Shown here piece after piece: positions 1 through 10,600 of a stretch of DNA of 47,313 nucleotides. Made by a program: the position numbers and the translations under genes. Origin of the DNA: a virus; IMG/VR virus record IMGVR_UViG_3300043015_001032, positions 1-47,313 of that record, one strand, 5' to 3'. Positions within the stretch are counted from its first letter, which is position 1, and each line of letters begins with the position of its first letter. The notes beneath the pieces were generated by a model. The model saw only the letters and a program-made list of their open reading frames with translations. It made no database searches and was not told where the DNA came from.

Positions 1-3000
1 CAACAAAATACGAAAGAACAAATTATGGCGGTACTGTAACTGCTAGTAACGTTTCTGGTGTTGGTAAAGGTGCTAGATGGTTCAGTTCACAATATTCAGG
101 TTACTATGTAAACACAGGTAAATCATCAGGACAGGCATCAAGATCAGGCGGAACAAGTGGCAAATTTGGTATTCAACCTAGAGGATTATTTGGTGCAGTT
201 GCTTGGTACGACAATGGAAGTAGATCTAGTGTAAGTGCTAGTTTAACATTTAGTGTAGCAGGAACATTCTATTTACATGCTTATCAGGCAGGTAAAGGAG
301 ACTTTGGCACATCATATGTTCAAATTAATGGTGTACAAACTAAGGGTAAGTATGTCGGTAAAGGAGGTACATACAACTCTACAGGTGCTGTATACGAATT
401 TACAGCAGATGCTGGTCAAACAATTACAATAAGTGCTGTTGGAAAAGGTGGCGGAAATCATTGGGGATCAATTGCATTTCACATAAGTGCTAGAAAAGAT
501 ACATTAACAATAGAAGGTCCTTATAGACAAGTTACAGTAGGTGGCGAGCCCACAACTTCAAATGCAACTACATCAAATAATTTACATGGTAAACCAGATT
601 TAGAATTTTGTCAACAAACAACTAGATCAAGAGGTGTAAATGATGATTGGTTCTTTGCACCAGCAGGTAGCGGTCAAGTAGATTTGATTTTTGATAACTT
701 CAGTGGTGCTGATGGTTATCAAATATTCCAAGGTACTAGTAGAGGACAAGAAAATACATTAGTATATTCATCACTACCAGATAAAATAGTAAAAGCAAGT
801 TCAGGTGAAAAACAAGAATTGTTAGCACAGGCATCAAACTTGTATAAAACTGCAAATGGGCAAACTAATAAGTATAGTCCACAGCAAACAATTAAAGACT
901 TTATAATTTCACCTAAAAACTCACAAGGTCTAGGTGTTAGATACGGTGGTAAACTATCATGGTATCATGATAGTAATAAAGGTGCATACATAAAAGTTCG
1001 TGTTTTAAAACAAAGTAGTGTTTATAGGTTCCTAATAAAATTACCAAAAGTAGCACCGCCAATAGACAACCCAAATCCTGGTACAGGATGTACACAGGTT
1101 ACTGTATATCAACCGGGTGTAGCAACGCCAACAGGTGGAAACCAATCACCAATATACCAGCCAACTGGTAATCCTCAAACTACCAAGAAAGGTGGCGGTG
1201 GCGGCGGATACATGAGTGTCGGTGGTGCTGGAGGCGGAGGCCGTGGCGGCTCTGGTAGAAGCAGAGGCTCACAAACTCACAAGTATGCTTACCAGATGAA
1301 CTTTGGTGGGTTCGGAACTCCGGCTATGGCAGGATATAGTTATGTTCCTACTGTATTTAAGAAAACAATTAAAGTTGCTAGTACACCTAATTTTGGATCG
1401 TTCCAGCAACTAGATGACAGTATATATGTAAACAGTACTAGCCAAAGAGTTACAGGCGGTATAACATTACCTTTAGCAAGACCTTTGTCAAGGAAGGCGC
1501 AGGTAGGACCTAAAGCATTACGAAGTGTAGATTTATCTACATTCCCTATATTCGATGAACTTATAGGCAATAACAGTGGTAACTTCTATAGAAATAATAA
1601 TACAGTAAGTTATAGGCCAAGAAAGATAGGCAGTACAATTAAATTATCAGACGGCACTATAATTAGCAATGTGTTAAATACTGTAGATTTACAAGATGTA
1701 ATAGGTGGCGATAATATTGTAATTAGTTTCCCAAGTTCAGGTGTAAATGTATTTAGGCCAGTTTCTAGAAACACAGTAGATATGCAACCACCAATTACTG
1801 TACCTAGTGATGATGCTCCTATTAATGACGTTATAGACTTTGCAGATACTCCAGAAATTGCTATAACTCCTTTACTAAGAGATGAATTCGGAGCATTGGT
1901 GCCAGCAGGTGATACAGCAGTAGCAGTTTTAAATAGTCCTACACCAGGTTATACAATGAGTATTCCAGACATGATAGGCATAGAACCTGGCAGTGAATTA
2001 CTTATAAATGGTTCTTCTATTGTATTCCCAGGAAGTGATCCTGCAATAATAGAAAATGCTTTAAAATGTTCAGACAATAATGGTTTTACAGTTACTCCAA
2101 CAACAAAAGATAAAACTAATGCTGTTAGAATTAGCAGTTGTAGTGGAGCACCGCTTACAATTAGAGATGGTTGTGCAGGTGGAGTGTACAAAGAAGTATT
2201 AGACTTTCACGTGGTAAGAGGATTTGAACAAACAATTTCAGATACAAGTAATACAGTTACACTTCCAACATCAACAGGATATCAAACAGGCAATACATCA
2301 AGTGTAGCACCTGAGGCTATTTACACATTGTATGATGTTGAAGGTACTGCAACACAGCAGATAGGCGGCAGTGGAGTTATAGATACTGAAACAGGTGCTG
2401 TACTATCAAGCAGAACAACTACAACTACTACCGGTGGTAGTGGATATAGTGTAGGCGATAGGCTAAGAGTAGTTGGCGGTGTTCCAGTTGCTGACCCATA
2501 CGGACCAATAACTGAAATATGCATTGACAATCCAGGGTCAGGTTATACTAGCGAAGCAAATGTAAAAGTTTATATTGGGAATGGTGTAACTCCAGGCACA
2601 GGCGCATTAACAGGCTCAGTGATGTTAAATGAAACTGGTGGTATACATAAAGTGTTATTACTATCAGGTGGATCAGGTTACGATATGTCAAGACCACCAG
2701 AAGTAAGAATTGTAGATTTAGGACAAGGTACAAGTATTGTTCCGGCTACACCAGCAAAAGCACATGCTAAAGTTGGGTCAGGTGCAAGTTTACCTCCAAG
2801 AGTTAGCAAGTTTGTAGTTACAAGTATTGATCCTAATGGTACTATTACAAGTTTACAAGTTATTGATAGAGGTATTTATAAACAATTTCCAAGTGATTTA
2901 ACACAAGGTGTTCCTTTAGAATATGATATCATTGGTCTAGGCGATGAAACAGGTTACGATGATGCAGGAAACTATTTTCAAGGTACAGGCTTAGGACAAT

Positions 3001-6000
3001 ACGATCCTACGAATAATAATGCAAGTTTAGATTCACCTGGAGGATATGATCCGTTAAGAGGAACAACAGGCGGCGGTAAAGGTGCTAGAGTATTCTTAAC
3101 AGCCAGAGAAATACCAGACTGCTCAGAAAGAGGAGATGCAAAATCAAGATTAGGCTTACCTGATATAGTTTCTGATATTAGTATACCAGATGATATGGCG
3201 GCAAATCTTAATGATGCACTTAGAAGAGCAGGGTATGACCCAGATGATATTTATTTTGATACTGATGTAATTAATGACGATATTACAAATTTAGTTCTTA
3301 GATCACCTGGTTATGACGGAGTTGACATAGACGAATTTACTCCTGGTTTCTTAGATAAATTAGGTATCCCTAAAGGAACATATGACCCAGATATGTTATG
3401 TATGGTAGCAACATTGTCTACATCAACTACTGAACCAACAAGACAAACAAGAACAAACAATAACACATTAGCAAACGATCAAGGGTATAGTACATTAATG
3501 CCAATAGATGTACCTAGAATACAAATTACTTGTGTTGACACATTAGGCTGGGATCTTTATGACAACGGATTTGGTAATGGTATAGATAATAACAGTTTAT
3601 TTGGTGACGGAAATGTATCGTTTACAACTGATATGTATCAATATGAACTAAGAAAATTAGATGGTACACCAGTAAATATAGCATCAGGACAGCAAGAATG
3701 TAGTGTACATTACTTAGAGAGTATGAGATTTGCTAACATTTCACAATTAAATAGTTTTGATAGACCAGACGGTAATTTAACACTTAGTGATTACAGTAAT
3801 GTTTGGATTGACTCCGATAGTAACACAGAAGGAAAAACTAACTTTATTACAAATGGTTGGTCATATTACGAAAACGGTATAGCAAATAAATGGCAAACCC
3901 CAATGGTTGATACAGAGTTTGTTAAAAATGTTATTTTATATGATAAAGAAAGCGGAACAAAAGAAGTTGACTTCCATTTCTGGGATCCTTTTAAAGGTGT
4001 TATACCAGGGTTCTTAGATAGAGAAATAACATACAAATCAAATCAAGATCCTGTAGTATATAATTCTGCTAGATCTGTATTTGGAGAAAAACACGTAGGC
4101 CAAGTTTGGTGGGATACAAGTACTATTGCATATCAATGGTACGAGCAAGGTTTAGACGAGTTCGGCAACCCAGATAATAGAGAAAGATGGTTAAATTGGG
4201 GTAAAGCATTCCCAGGTAGTGCAGTAACATTATATGAATGGGTTGAAAGTAAAGAGTTGCCACTGAATTACAGCGGTACAGGTACACCTAGAAACGGGTC
4301 AGATTACATAACACGAAAAGTATTAAATGAAAAAGTAGGCACATATCAAAATTATTACTACTTCTGGGTACAAAACAAAGAAGATCTTTCAAATGAAATT
4401 AAAACTTCTTTAGGTAGAAATTGGAATACACTTACTTTAGCAAAATATATTGCTGATCCTGTAAGATATGGCTTGCCTATGGTAAGTTTTGTTAGTGATC
4501 AAAGTTTTGTATTAACAAATTTAAGTCAAAATATTAGAGAAGACGAACAAATACTACAAATTAATCTAAGTAGAAATTTAAATCCAATTGGTGAAAAACA
4601 TACTGCTTGGAAACTAATGCGAGAAAGTGATAATAACAGTATTGTTCCTGACGATTTAGGTAATAAATTAATAGATAGTTTAACAGGCGAAAATGCTATA
4701 GGTCAAAGTGTACCAGACCCACTTTTAAGTGAAGTAGAGGCATATGGTATTAAATTTAGACCAAGACAAAGCATGTTCAAAAATGTTAAAAATGCTAGAA
4801 GAGTGTTATTTTACACATTAAACGAAATTTTAGCAGAAACTAAACTGCAAACAAACTATCCTAATTGGGATGCCGACTTACCGAATGCAAGAACATACAT
4901 AGAAACTACTAATTGGTTTGCAATACAAAGAATTAATAATTCAGATAATTCTAAGATTAGATACGATAATACATTTAAACCAATATTTAGTGTTGGTAGT
5001 GTACAAGAACTAGACAGTTTAAATAACTTACCAGACGATACTATTGTGCAAGTTCAAGCAAAAGAAAGTGATAGATATCAATTATGGGAGTACACTGGCT
5101 CATCAAATTCATTTGAATTAATAGCAATTGAAAACGATACTATAAAACTTAAAGATACTGTTTATACAGACGATACAAATGCAACATTAAGTTTAGAATT
5201 GCGTAAATTACTTGTTGCATTAAGAGATACAGTATTTGCAGGTACAAATTTATGGAATAAATTGTTCTTTGCATTATTAAGATATTCATATATAGAACAA
5301 GAGCAATTAGATTGGGCATTTAAATCAACATATATCTATATTGAAAAAGACGAAGAAGATCTTATAGAAGTAAATGGCTTTAAAATTGATAATTTTGACA
5401 AAGTTTTACAATATTTTGATGAAGTGAAACCATATACTGCTAAAGTAAGACAATACAAAGACGGAAAGTCACCACCAAAAGAATTTATTAGCGGAAATAG
5501 TGTAAGTGACTTTGACAAACCACCATATGCAGACCCTATCACAGGTAATATTAGAATATTAAACGATAGTGTAGCAGATGATGTTGAAATATTAAGTACA
5601 AACAACACTTATCTTAAATATTACAGCATTTCTGATAAAAGTCAAGACCCAATAAGAAGATTTAAGTCTACAATAAAATTTGATCGAACAAGTTATGAAT
5701 TATACCCAATGGATTTCCAAGCAGGTGTTGGTAATGTTGTTGACCTTTCGTTAACTACATCAAATAATAATGTTATTGAGAACACAACATCAAGTACAGC
5801 AACAATAGAACGTGGTAATGTAGCCATTGCTAGGAACATTGTGAACTTAATGGGCATGTCTAATGCAGAATTACATGCAAATGTGTATACTAGAGCAATA
5901 GATAGAATATTTAAATTAGATACCACAGTAATATCATCGTTTACCACACAATTAAATGAACATTTTGATGTAACCGATGCTTACAGTAATGCTAACATCA

Positions 6001-6929
6001 TTAATAGTACAGCAAACATAACTGCCGTAATAGATGCAGGTAACTTAACTACTACATTTGATATTTTAAAAACAAAAGCAGGAGGAGACTTCCAAGGAGA
6101 AGTAATAGATGCTAATGTTTTCACAAAATATGCACAAGGCATACCAGATAGTGAAGTGGCTCAAGTATTTGGTTTCTCATCACAGCCACTAGACAGCATC
6201 AAATTTGATGAAGGGATAGCAATAGATAACTACGAAGGTGTATTTACAGGTACGCCTACACTAGTACGTGATAGTTTACCATACGATGGCTTCGATGGCG
6301 TAACGTTCCAAAGAGTATTATACGGAGAAGAGCGTCCACAAGAATTAGCATTGTTAGGTCCTCTTGAATCATTACTAATTACTGTTACAACCAATGCAAA
6401 TTTACAAGGAAATGCAAATTTAAGTAGTGCAAGTAGCAATGCATCAACAGTTAAGTATCAAGTACACAGTAATATCTTTGGTGACACAGAATATTTGAGA
6501 TTATTAGAAGATGGTTCAACAAGTTCACTACTAACTGCTAACCTTACAGTAACAGATGGCACAGTAAGTGTTGCAAATGCATCAGTATTTACACCACCTA
6601 AGTCAGGAGTACCAGGTGTTGTATGGGTAGGAGATGAACGTATAGAGTTTACTAGATACCATAATGGCGATGCAAGTACTAATATACTTACTGGAATTAC
6701 AAGAGGAACTAAAGGAACAGCAATTCAAAATTGGTACGCCAGTGATAATGTTAGAGTGTTTAACGGTTCACAAAAAGAAAACTTTACAGATGCAGTATTA
6801 AATGTACCCGGTAGCACTTATAATGTAGATTCTAATATATGGTTAGACTCGGGCTCAACCAGTTTAGCAGATAAAGGTAATGCAAGTTCAAATGCAAATA
6901 GCATTATGAAATTCTTACATAATCTTTAA
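1..6929 (+). CDS. Giant virion structural protein (tail/adhesin-like), 5' end outside window
   Basis: The reading frame is open from base 3 to the stop at 6929, giving 2308 visible residues with no start; a TTG at 684 is only an internal codon. The first ~200 residues are Gly/Ser/Thr-rich beta-type sequence resembling an adhesin or jelly-roll module. A striking Gly-rich hinge with Arg/Ser follows around nt 1188-1272. Next come repetitive 'SGGSGY'-type beta segments (nt ~2430-2760), then a more globular, Trp/Tyr-rich part (nt ~3500-5700), and an Asn/Ser/Thr-rich C-terminus. Very long proteins of this style lie beside tail-fibre genes in marine T4-like phages, and the genes downstream are also virion genes, so a structural role is likely. 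The exact position (fibre, baseplate appendage, neck) cannot be told. I recognise no enzymatic motif. Confidence 0.75.
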   Translation, partial: TKYERTNYGGTVTASNVSGVGKGARWFSSQYSGYYVNTGKSSGQASRSGGTSGKFGIQPRGLFGAVAWYDNGSRSSVSASLTFSVAGTFYLHAYQAGKGDFGTSYVQINGVQTKGKYVGKGGTYNSTGAVYEFTADAGQTITISAVGKGGGNHWGSIAFHISARKDTLTIEGPYRQVTVGGEPTTSNATTSNNLHGKPDLEFCQQTTRSRGVNDDWFFAPAGSGQVDLIFDNFSGADGYQIFQGTSRGQENTLVYSSLPDKIVKASSGEKQELLAQASNLYKTANGQTNKYSPQQTIKDFIISPKNSQGLGVRYGGKLSWYHDSNKGAYIKVRVLKQSSVYRFLIKLPKVAPPIDNPNPGTGCTQVTVYQPGVATPTGGNQSPIYQPTGNPQTTKKGGGGGGYMSVGGAGGGGRGGSGRSRGSQTHKYAYQMNFGGFGTPAMAGYSYVPTVFKKTIKVASTPNFGSFQQLDDSIYVNSTSQRVTGGITLPLARPLSRKAQVGPKALRSVDLSTFPIFDELIGNNSGNFYRNNNTVSYRPRKIGSTIKLSDGTIISNVLNTVDLQDVIGGDNIVISFPSSGVNVFRPVSRNTVDMQPPITVPSDDAPINDVIDFADTPEIAITPLLRDEFGALVPAGDTAVAVLNSPTPGYTMSIPDMIGIEPGSELLINGSSIVFPGSDPAIIENALKCSDNNGFTVTPTTKDKTNAVRISSCSGAPLTIRDGCAGGVYKEVLDFHVVRGFEQTISDTSNTVTLPTSTGYQTGNTSSVAPEAIYTLYDVEGTATQQIGGSGVIDTETGAVLSSRTTTTTTGGSGYSVGDRLRVVGGVPVADPYGPITEICIDNPGSGYTSEANVKVYIGNGVTPGTGALTGSVMLNETGGIHKVLLLSGGSGYDMSRPPEVRIVDLGQGTSIVPATPAKAHAKVGSGASLPPRVSKFVVTSIDPNGTITSLQVIDRGIYKQFPSDLTQGVPLEYDIIGLGDETGYDDAGNYFQGTGLGQYDPTNNNASLDSPGGYDPLRGTTGGGKGARVFLTAREIPDCSERGDAKSRLGLPDIVSDISIPDDMAANLNDALRRAGYDPDDIYFDTDVINDDITNLVLRSPGYDGVDIDEFTPGFLDKLGIPKGTYDPDMLCMVATLSTSTTEPTRQTRTNNNTLANDQGYSTLMPIDVPRIQITCVDTLGWDLYDNGFGNGIDNNSLFGDGNVSFTTDMYQYELRKLDGTPVNIASGQQECSVHYLESMRFANISQLNSFDRPDGNLTLSDYSNVWIDSDSNTEGKTNFITNGWSYYENGIANKWQTPMVDTEFVKNVILYDKESGTKEVDFHFWDPFKGVIPGFLDREITYKSNQDPVVYNSARSVFGEKHVGQVWWDTSTIAYQWYEQGLDEFGNPDNRERWLNWGKAFPGSAVTLYEWVESKELPLNYSGTGTPRNGSDYITRKVLNEKVGTYQNYYYFWVQNKEDLSNEIKTSLGRNWNTLTLAKYIADPVRYGLPMVSFVSDQSFVLTNLSQNIREDEQILQINLSRNLNPIGEKHTAWKLMRESDNNSIVPDDLGNKLIDSLTGENAIGQSVPDPLLSEVEAYGIKFRPRQSMFKNVKNARRVLFYTLNEILAETKLQTNYPNWDADLPNARTYIETTNWFAIQRINNSDNSKIRYDNTFKPIFSVGSVQELDSLNNLPDDTIVQVQAKESDRYQLWEYTGSSNSFELIAIENDTIKLKDTVYTDDTNATLSLELRKLLVALRDTVFAGTNLWNKLFFALLRYSYIEQEQLDWAFKSTYIYIEKDEEDLIEVNGFKIDNFDKVLQYFDEVKPYTAKVRQYKDGKSPPKEFISGNSVSDFDKPPYADPITGNIRILNDSVADDVEILSTNNTYLKYYSISDKSQDPIRRFKSTIKFDRTSYELYPMDFQAGVGNVVDLSLTTSNNNVIENTTSSTATIERGNVAIARNIVNLMGMSNAELHANVYTRAIDRIFKLDTTVISSFTTQLNEHFDVTDAYSNANIINSTANITAVIDAGNLTTTFDILKTKAGGDFQGEVIDANVFTKYAQGIPDSEVAQVFGFSSQPLDSIKFDEGIAIDNYEGVFTGTPTLVRDSLPYDGFDGVTFQRVLYGEERPQELALLGPLESLLITVTTNANLQGNANLSSASSNASTVKYQVHSNIFGDTEYLRLLEDGSTSSLLTANLTVTDGTVSVANASVFTPPKSGVPGVVWVGDERIEFTRYHNGDASTNILTGITRGTKGTAIQNWYASDNVRVFNGSQKENFTDAVLNVPGSTYNVDSNIWLDSGSTSLADKGNASSNANSIMKFLHNL

Positions 6930-6952
6930 GTTTAATAACGATTTTTAATTAT

Positions 6953-6961
6953 GATAAATAG
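6953..6961 (+). promoter_or_regulatory. T4-type late promoter motif
   Basis: GATAAATAG differs from the T4 late box TATAAATA at its first base and continues as GTA, like the other candidates in this window. It lies in the short gap after the giant structural gene and would overlap an ATG at 6951, which argues that translation starts further downstream. An ATG at 6966 lies exactly 5 bases after the box, the same spacing as at 13117, 43351 and 43376. Confidence 0.5.
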
Positions 6962-6995
6962 TAATATGAAACAAGATACAAAAGAAGAAAATAAA

Positions 6996-7610
6996 ATGCA
7001 GGATTCAAATGTAAAAACCGATGAACATGCAGGACTAAACCTTAGTGGCCACATTTTAATTCGTGACACTGAAACAGGCGAAGAATTAATTAACAAAAGA
7101 AATGCTATTCACTACGGTAATATGGCTAGGCTATTAGCACAATTACTTAATAACGATACAAACGGCAGAATTTTTTATATGGCCTTTGGTAATGGTGGTA
7201 CTAGTGTAGATACAGCAGGTAAAATTATATATAAAATGCCAAGAGTCAGTGAATCATTTGAAACATCAGCAAGTTTATACAGTAGAACATATCAAAAGAT
7301 TGTAGAAAATGATACATCTAGTGATCCTGATAAGAATAAAATAGAAGTTATTCCAGGAAGTTCTTTTACAGATTTAAAAATTACATGTACATTAGAATAT
7401 GCTGAACCTAGTGATCAAGATTTATTTGATAGTAGCACAACAAACGAAGGCGATTACGTTTTCGATGAATTAGGACTGTTTAGTTATCCAACTGACGGCT
7501 CTAATATAGATACTAGTAGAATGCTTACACATGTAATATTCCATCCAGTACAGAAATCACAGAACAGAGAGATAGAAATAATTTATACAGTAAGAGTTCA
7601 GTTGAGTTAA
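6996..7610 (+). CDS. Conserved small virion structural protein of marine T4-like phages
   Basis: A 204-residue protein whose N-terminal part reads 'GHILIRDTETGE...NKRNAIHYGNM', a signature I associate with conserved structural proteins next to tail-fibre genes in T4-like cyanophages and pelagiphages. No enzymatic motif is visible. In-frame ATGs exist at 6951, 6966 and 6996. I chose 6996 because 6951 lies inside the late promoter motif, because AAAGAAGAAAATAAA precedes 6996, and because this start leaves the short N-terminus I expect before 'GHI'. If transcription starts near 6966, the 6966 ATG could be used as a leaderless start instead. The stop lies 2 bases before the next gene. Confidence 0.65.
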   Translation: MQDSNVKTDEHAGLNLSGHILIRDTETGEELINKRNAIHYGNMARLLAQLLNNDTNGRIFYMAFGNGGTSVDTAGKIIYKMPRVSESFETSASLYSRTYQKIVENDTSSDPDKNKIEVIPGSSFTDLKITCTLEYAEPSDQDLFDSSTTNEGDYVFDELGLFSYPTDGSNIDTSRMLTHVIFHPVQKSQNREIEIIYTVRVQLS

Positions 7611-7612
7611 AC

Positions 7613-10600
7613 ATGGCATACAATATTTCAACCACAGATAGTCAAAGTAATGTAACGTTTGTTATACCAGACAACACTATCGATACAACGTCATTACCTA
7701 TTGCATTAGTAGGACCTAATTCATCTAATTTTGGTGATGATTTAAATAGAAATAGTATTAGACTACTAGAAAATTTTGCTAGTACTACTTCTCCAACAGC
7801 ACAAGGTTATACAAATACCTTAATTGGCCAGTTGTGGTATGACAAAAGCACAAACCTTTTAAAAGTTTATAAAGATACTGACGGCGACGGTTACGGAGAT
7901 ACATGGTTAAGTTTAGAACCATATGTATCTGCAACAGCACCAGTTAGTAAAAAGCAAGGCGAACTTTGGTTTAATACATCAAATAAAAAATTATATATAC
8001 ATGATGGATCACAATTTGTAGATTCAAGTTCTCAACAAACAGAAGTAGTAAATACTTTTTCTAATGATCCGTTAGTTGCAAATCCGACATTATTTGGAAC
8101 AAAATTACGAACAATATTTTTAAAAGATGTTACTGGAAAATCACATGCTGTTCTAGGTTTAGTACATGTAAATAATTCTACAAGTAATAATTCGTATGCA
8201 GGTAGTACAAATGGCGAAACATTAATGGCCATTTTGAACCATGATGAAGCATTCACAGTAGGTAATGTACCATCTAATACATTTGGTGATGATATAAACT
8301 TTTATCAAGAACTTAGTGCAGTAAACGGTATTGGTGTATCAATTAAGAAAGGGTTAAATTTACGACAAGAATATACTCAAGGTGCTGTACCATTAGCCGA
8401 TGAAGCGACAACGGCTCAGACTGCAAATGCAATTTATAGTACAAGTTTAACTGTTGCTTTGACAACTGATGATGATTTATATCATAATAGAAAAGATGTA
8501 GTTCCAGATACAACAAACTTATATAAATTAGGCGACAATACAAAATTATGGAACTTGGGTTATATTAATCAATTATATGTAGGTAGTGGTGCAGGTGCAG
8601 GTGGCATATTGCCAACTAATGCAAATGGTGCCGGACTAACAATAGGTAATTCAGGTTTAGGAAATAGTTTTGCAGAATTGCATGTAATAGATGCAACAGC
8701 AAACGGTAATGTGTTTGTAGGAAATGCAAGTTCAAATGGTTCTATAACTGTTTATAACGGTGTGAATACTAGAAATATTACAGCGAACGGTGAAAGCAGT
8801 TTTGGTATAATTTCTAATGTATCTATTACCGGTGGCGTAAACAATCAATCAATAGTAACAGATGGTTCTGCTAATTTATCTTGGGCAACAAGACTAAGCG
8901 AAGTAACTATAAATGCTGGCTCAGGTCTAGCAGACGGCGGAAGTATTACAGCATCAGGTACAACCACAACAGGTGCAGTTACATTAAACATAGGCCAGGG
9001 TTATGGTATCAGTGTTGCTACAAACGAAATTGCAATTAATAATACACATGTAAGGTATCAAGCAAATCTAGAAATAGCCGCAAGTACAACAGATGATTTA
9101 TCAGAAGGATTAACAAATTTATACTTTACGGCCGCAAGAGCAAATGCTGTTATAGCCGATGTATTTGAAAGTAATGTAAGTTTACAAGAAAGTTTAAATG
9201 TAGGTGAAGATCTAACAGTAGGAAACGATTTAACAATTACAGGTGATTTATTTGTTAACGGTACTCAAACAATTTTAAATACAGCAACCTTAGATGTAGA
9301 AGATATTAATATTACTGTTGGTAATGCGGCAACAACAAGTTCTGCGGCCAATGGTACAGGATTAACATTTGGTAACTGGTCTTCTGGTATTACTCCAACA
9401 TTAACTTGGAGCCATGGTTCTAGTAGACTGCAAGTAAACAAACCGTTTTATGCAAGTGGCGGATTTATTGGTAACCTTACTGGTGATATAACTGGTGATG
9501 TTACCGGAGATATAACTGGAAATGTTACTGGAACAGTTAGCAGTTTATCTAATCACACAACATCAAATTTAGCAGAAGGTTCAAACCAATATTTCACAAA
9601 CGCAAGAGCAGATGCTCGTGCAGATGTACGAATTGCGGCCGCTGATATTACTGATTTATCAGATGTAAACACTGGAACACCTAATGACGGACAAGCATTA
9701 CTTTGGAACGGAGCAACCAGTAATTGGGAAGCCAATACACTTCCAACAGGTGTTACTACCTTAGTAAACCTAACAGATGTACATGCAAGTGGTAGTACCA
9801 CAGGACAAGTATTACAAAAATTAGGCAATGGTGATTTTGGTTTTGGTACAGTTAGTGCCGCTAACTATTACCTAGACGGCTTAACTTTTAATACCGGTAC
9901 TGGTGTATTAACTGCAAGTGTAAACGGAACAACAAACCAGACTGTAGATTTAGATGGCAGATACATACAAGGTTCGTCCTTAGTAGGCGGTTCCGGTATA
10001 AGTGTATCAGGCACAACAATTACAAATGATGCTCCAGATCAAACTGTGAGCCTAACAGGTGCTGGTGCTACAACTGTTACTGGAACATATCCAAACTTTA
10101 CAATTACGTCTACAGATACTAATACAAGCGATAACTATTATCTAGACGGCTTGAGTTGGAACTCTTCGACAGGTGTCTTAACAGCAAGTGTAAACGGAAC
10201 AACAAATCAAACAGTAGATCTAGATGGTAGATATTTACAATCAGAATCTTATACAGGCACAGTAACAAGTGTTGGGGCAGGCTCAGGACTAAATGGCGGA
10301 ACTATAACAACCACAGGAACTATTTCGATGCCTAATACAGGCCCTGGTGCTGGTTCATATGGTAGTGGTATAAGTTCTATTTCAGTTGATGATCAAGGTA
10401 GGGTTACAAGTATAAGCCATAATGCTGGGTATACATCAAATTCAGGTGACATTACAGGTGTTACAGCAGGAACAGGTTTAACTGGCGGTGGTTCAAGTGG
10501 TGGCGTAACATTAAGTGTTGATACTGGTGGAGTATCTAACGGTGCAACTACTATTCCAACAGGTAATGATGTTTATGACTTTGTAGTAGGACAAGGATAT

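Noticed and set aside
684-689. TTG start giving a shorter structural protein
   Set aside because: The frame is open from base 3 through this point without a stop and has the same composition, so the TTG is internal and the true start lies before the window.
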